Part shown: positions 61,101 through 64,000 of the stretch, piece after piece
Layout: each line of letters opens with the position of its first letter
Position numbering within the stretch: the first letter of the stretch is position 1
Assembly: GCA_947179485.1 (NCBI GenBank)
Contig: OX359246.1
Coordinates: 58,383,632-58,447,631 of the forward strand
Length of the DNA stretch: 64,000 nucleotides
Origin: Allacma fusca
Lineage: Eukaryota > Arthropoda > Collembola > Symphypleona > Sminthuridae
Reading direction: 5' to 3'
Program-made: the position numbers and the translations under genes
Notes under the pieces: generated by a model
Database searches by the model: none
What the model was told of the DNA's origin: nothing
The model's input: the letters and a program-made list of their open reading frames with translations, nothing else

Positions 61101-64000
61101 AACTACAAGCTTAACTACAAGCTTAACTACAAGCTTAACTACAAGCTTAACTACAAGCTTAACTACAAAATTAACAACAAAAAATACTACTACATTAACT
61201 ACAAAATTAACAACAAAACTAACAACAAACCTGACTACAATATTTTCTACTTAAGCTTAACTACAAGCTTATATACACGCTTAACTACACGCTTAACTAC
61301 AAGCTTAACTACAAGCTTAACTACAAGCTTAACTACAAGCTTAACTACAAGCTTAACTACAAGCTTAACTAAAAGATTAACTACAAGCTTAACTACAAGC
61401 TTAACTACAAGCTTAACTACAAGCTTAACTACAAGCTTAACTACAAGCTTAACTACAAGCTTAGCTACAAGCTTAACTACAAGCTTAGCTACAAGCTTAA
61501 CTACAAGCTTAACTACAAGCTTAACTACAAGCTTAACTACAAGCTTAACTCCAAAATTAATTACAAAATTAACTACAAAAAATACTACAACATTAACTAC
61601 AAAATTAACTACAAAATTAACTACAAAATTAACTACAAAACTAAACACAAAAAAAACTACAATATTTTCTACAAAAATAACTACAAAACTAACTACAAAA
61701 TTAACTACAATATTTTCTACAAAAATAACTACAAAACTAACTACAAAATTAACTACAAAATTAACTACAAAATTAACTGAAACATTACTGCAAAATTAAC
61801 TAAAAAAGTAAATATAAAATTGTTTATAAAATTAACTACAAATATAAATGCAATATTAACTACAAAAATTACTACAAAGCTAACTACAAAATTAACTACA
61901 AAAATTACTACAAAACTAACTGCAAAATAAACTACAAACTAACAAGCTTAACTACAAGCTTAACTACAAGATAACTACAAGCTTGACTACAAGCTTGACT
62001 ACAAGCTTAACTAGAAGCTTAACTACAAGCTTAAGTACAAGCTTAACTACAAGCTTAACTACAAGCTCAACTACAAGCTAAACTAACAGCTTAACTACAA
62101 GCTCAAACTACAGGCCTAACTATAAGTTTAACTACAAGCTTAACTACAAGCTTAACTACAAGCTTAACTACAAGCTTAACTACAAGCTTAACTACAAGCT
62201 TAACTACAAGCTTAACTACAAGCTTAACTACAAGCTTAACTACAAGCTTAACTACAAGCTTAACTACAAGCTCAAACTACAGGCCTAACTACAAGCTTAA
62301 CTACAAGCTTAACTACAAGCTTAACTACAAGCTTACCTACAAGCTTAACTGCAGGCTTAACTACAAGCTTAACTACAAGCTTGACTACAAGCTTAACTAC
62401 AAGCTTAACTACAAGCTTAACTACAAGCTTAACTAAGGCTTGACTACAAGCTTAACTACAAGCTTAACTAACAGCTTAACTACAAGCTTAACTACAAGCT
62501 CAAACTACAGGCCTAACTACAAGCTTAACTACAAGCTTAACTACAAGCTTAACTACAAGCTTAACTACAAGTTGAACTACAAGCTTAACTACAAGCTCAA
62601 GTATAAGCTTAAATACAAGCTTAACTACAAGCTTAACTACAAGCTTAACTACAAGTTTAACTACAAGCTTAACTACAGGTTGAACTACAAGCTTAACTAC
62701 AAGCTTAACTACAAGCTTAACTACAAGCTTAACTACAAGCTTAACTACAAGCTTAACTACAAGCTTAACTACAAGCTTAGCTACAAGCTTAACTACAAGC
62801 TTAACTACAAGCTTAACTACAAGCTTAACTACAAGCTTAACTACAAGCTTAACTACAAAATTAATTACAAAAATAACTACAAAAAATACTACAACATTAA
62901 CTACAAAATTAACTACAAAATTAACAACAAAACTAAACACAAACCAAACTACAATATTTTCTACAAAAATAACTACAAAACTAACTACAAAGTTAACTAC
63001 AATATTTTCTACAAAAATAACTACAAAACTAACTACAAAATTAACTACAATATTAACTACAAAATTAACTACAACATTACCTAGAAAAATAACTACAACA
63101 ATAACTACAAAATTACTAAAAGCGAAACTACTAATTTAACTAGAAGCGTATTTACAAGCTTAACTACTAGCTTAACTACTAGCTTAACTACAATCGTAAC
63201 TAAAGGCTTAACTACAAGCTTAAATACAAGCTTAACTACAAACTTAACTACAAGCTTAACTACAAGCTTAACTACAGGCTTATCTACAAGCTTAACTACA
63301 AGCTTGACAACACGCTTAACTACACGCTTAACTACAGGCTTAACTACAAGCTTAACTACAGGCTTATCTACAAGCTTAACTACAAACCTAATTACAAGCT
63401 TAACTACAAGCTTAAATACAATCTTAAATACAAGCTTATATACACGCTTAACTACACGCTTAACTACAAGCTTAACTACAAGCTTAACAACAAGCTTATA
63501 ATCAAGCTTAACTACAAGCTTAAGTATAAGCTTAAATACAAGCTTAACTACAAGCTTAACTACAAGCTTAACTACAAGCTTAACTAGAAGCTTAACTACA
63601 AGCTTAACTAGAAGCTTAACTACAAGCTTAAGTACAAGCTTAACTACAAGCTCAACTACAAGCTCAACTACAAGCTAAACTAACAGCTTAACTACAAGCT
63701 TACCTACAAGCTTAACTGCAGGCTTAACTACAAGCTTAACTACAAGCTTGACTACAAGCTTAACTACAAGCTTAACTACAAGCTTAACTACAAGCTTAAC
63801 TACAAGCTTAACTAAGGCTTGACTACAAGCTTAACTACAAGCTTAACTAACAGCTTAACTACAAGCTTAACTACAAGCTCAAACTACCGGCCTAACTACA
63901 AGCTTAACTACAAGCTTAACTACAAGCTTAACTACAAGCTTAACTACAAGCTTAACTGCAAGCTTAACTACAAAATTAATTACAAAATTAACTACAAAAA

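Larger units (their letters stand above)
21127..64000 (+). repeat. 12-bp satellite, composite zone with alternating type A and type B blocks
   Basis: Long runs of type A (AACTACAAGCTT, 33% GC) alternate with blocks of type B (AACTACAAAATT, 17% GC), which differs at two bases. Type A commonly passes to B through AACTCCAAAATTAATTAC, and B returns to A through AAGCGAAACTACTAGC and AGAAGCGTATTTACAAGC, so the order of irregular units is fixed. A 183-bp B cassette marks copies at 22126, 23445, 24295, 25696, 26558, 32447, 36373, 39343, 41616, 44821, 49848, 52313, 55199, 56961 and 60621. Shorter B blocks occur between them. The zone continues past the window end. No unit is inverted and no other sequence interrupts it. 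Confidence 0.97.

Noticed and set aside
15477..64000. CRISPR array
   Set aside because: There are no unique spacers between repeats; units abut head to tail and the context is eukaryotic.
15477..64000. Telomeric repeat
   Set aside because: The unit is not TTAGG, TTAGGG or another known telomere motif, and single-copy DNA and another satellite lie on one side. A subtelomeric location cannot be excluded.

Overview
The window looks like AT-rich animal nuclear DNA, most probably from an arthropod. The reasons are an intact APE-type non-LTR retrotransposon, a gene interrupted by very short (77-101 bp) GT-AG introns, a nested DNA transposon, and two unrelated satellite families. Nothing in the sequence identifies the species. 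There is no sign of prokaryotic gene organisation, and no tRNA, rRNA or CRISPR array was recognised.

Layout. 1-2115: non-coding DNA with one old diverged direct repeat. 2116-8068: a nested insertion. The outer element (2124-8060) has 12-bp terminal inverted repeats, GTTCA-rich subterminal DNA and a perfect 8-bp target-site duplication (CTTCTAAT). It is split by a near-complete non-LTR retrotransposon (about 2459-7421) with ORF1 (coiled coil plus RRM-like) and ORF2 (APE endonuclease, reverse transcriptase, C-terminal zinc motif). ORF1 and ORF2 share one reading frame and are separated only by a TGA. 8069-9356: non-coding. 9357-11064, minus strand: the only host gene recognised. It can be assembled from three exons into a predicted 509-aa protein with an N-terminal CARD-like domain, one membrane segment and a C-terminal leucine-rich, N-glycosylation-site-rich region. 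11065-13750: non-coding, with two strong hairpins. About 13750-15276: a 148-bp satellite present as two blocks in opposite orientation. 15277-15476: 200 N, a scaffold gap. 15477-64000: an uninterrupted head-to-tail satellite based on a 12-bp unit (AACTACAAGCTT) that runs off the window.

The 12-bp satellite has two zones. From 15477 to about 21126 it is built only of the HindIII-site form (type A) and its point variants. From about 21127 onward, long type A runs alternate with AT-richer blocks of AACTACAAAATT (type B) that carry a fixed series of irregular units, so higher-order repeats of roughly 0.9-3.9 kb can be followed. Several tandem copies are nearly identical (periods of 2251-2263, 2970 and 3205 bp), pointing to recent unequal exchange or conversion, or to assembly artefacts. 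The many open frames across the array arise because 12 is a multiple of three; I do not regard them as genes.

The most interesting items are the candidate CARD-membrane-LRR protein with its stop-containing 77-bp intron, the same-frame ORF1-TGA-ORF2 arrangement in which ORF2 has no AUG ahead of its endonuclease, the nested transposons with readable target-site duplications, and the two-variant higher-order organisation of the 12-bp satellite.
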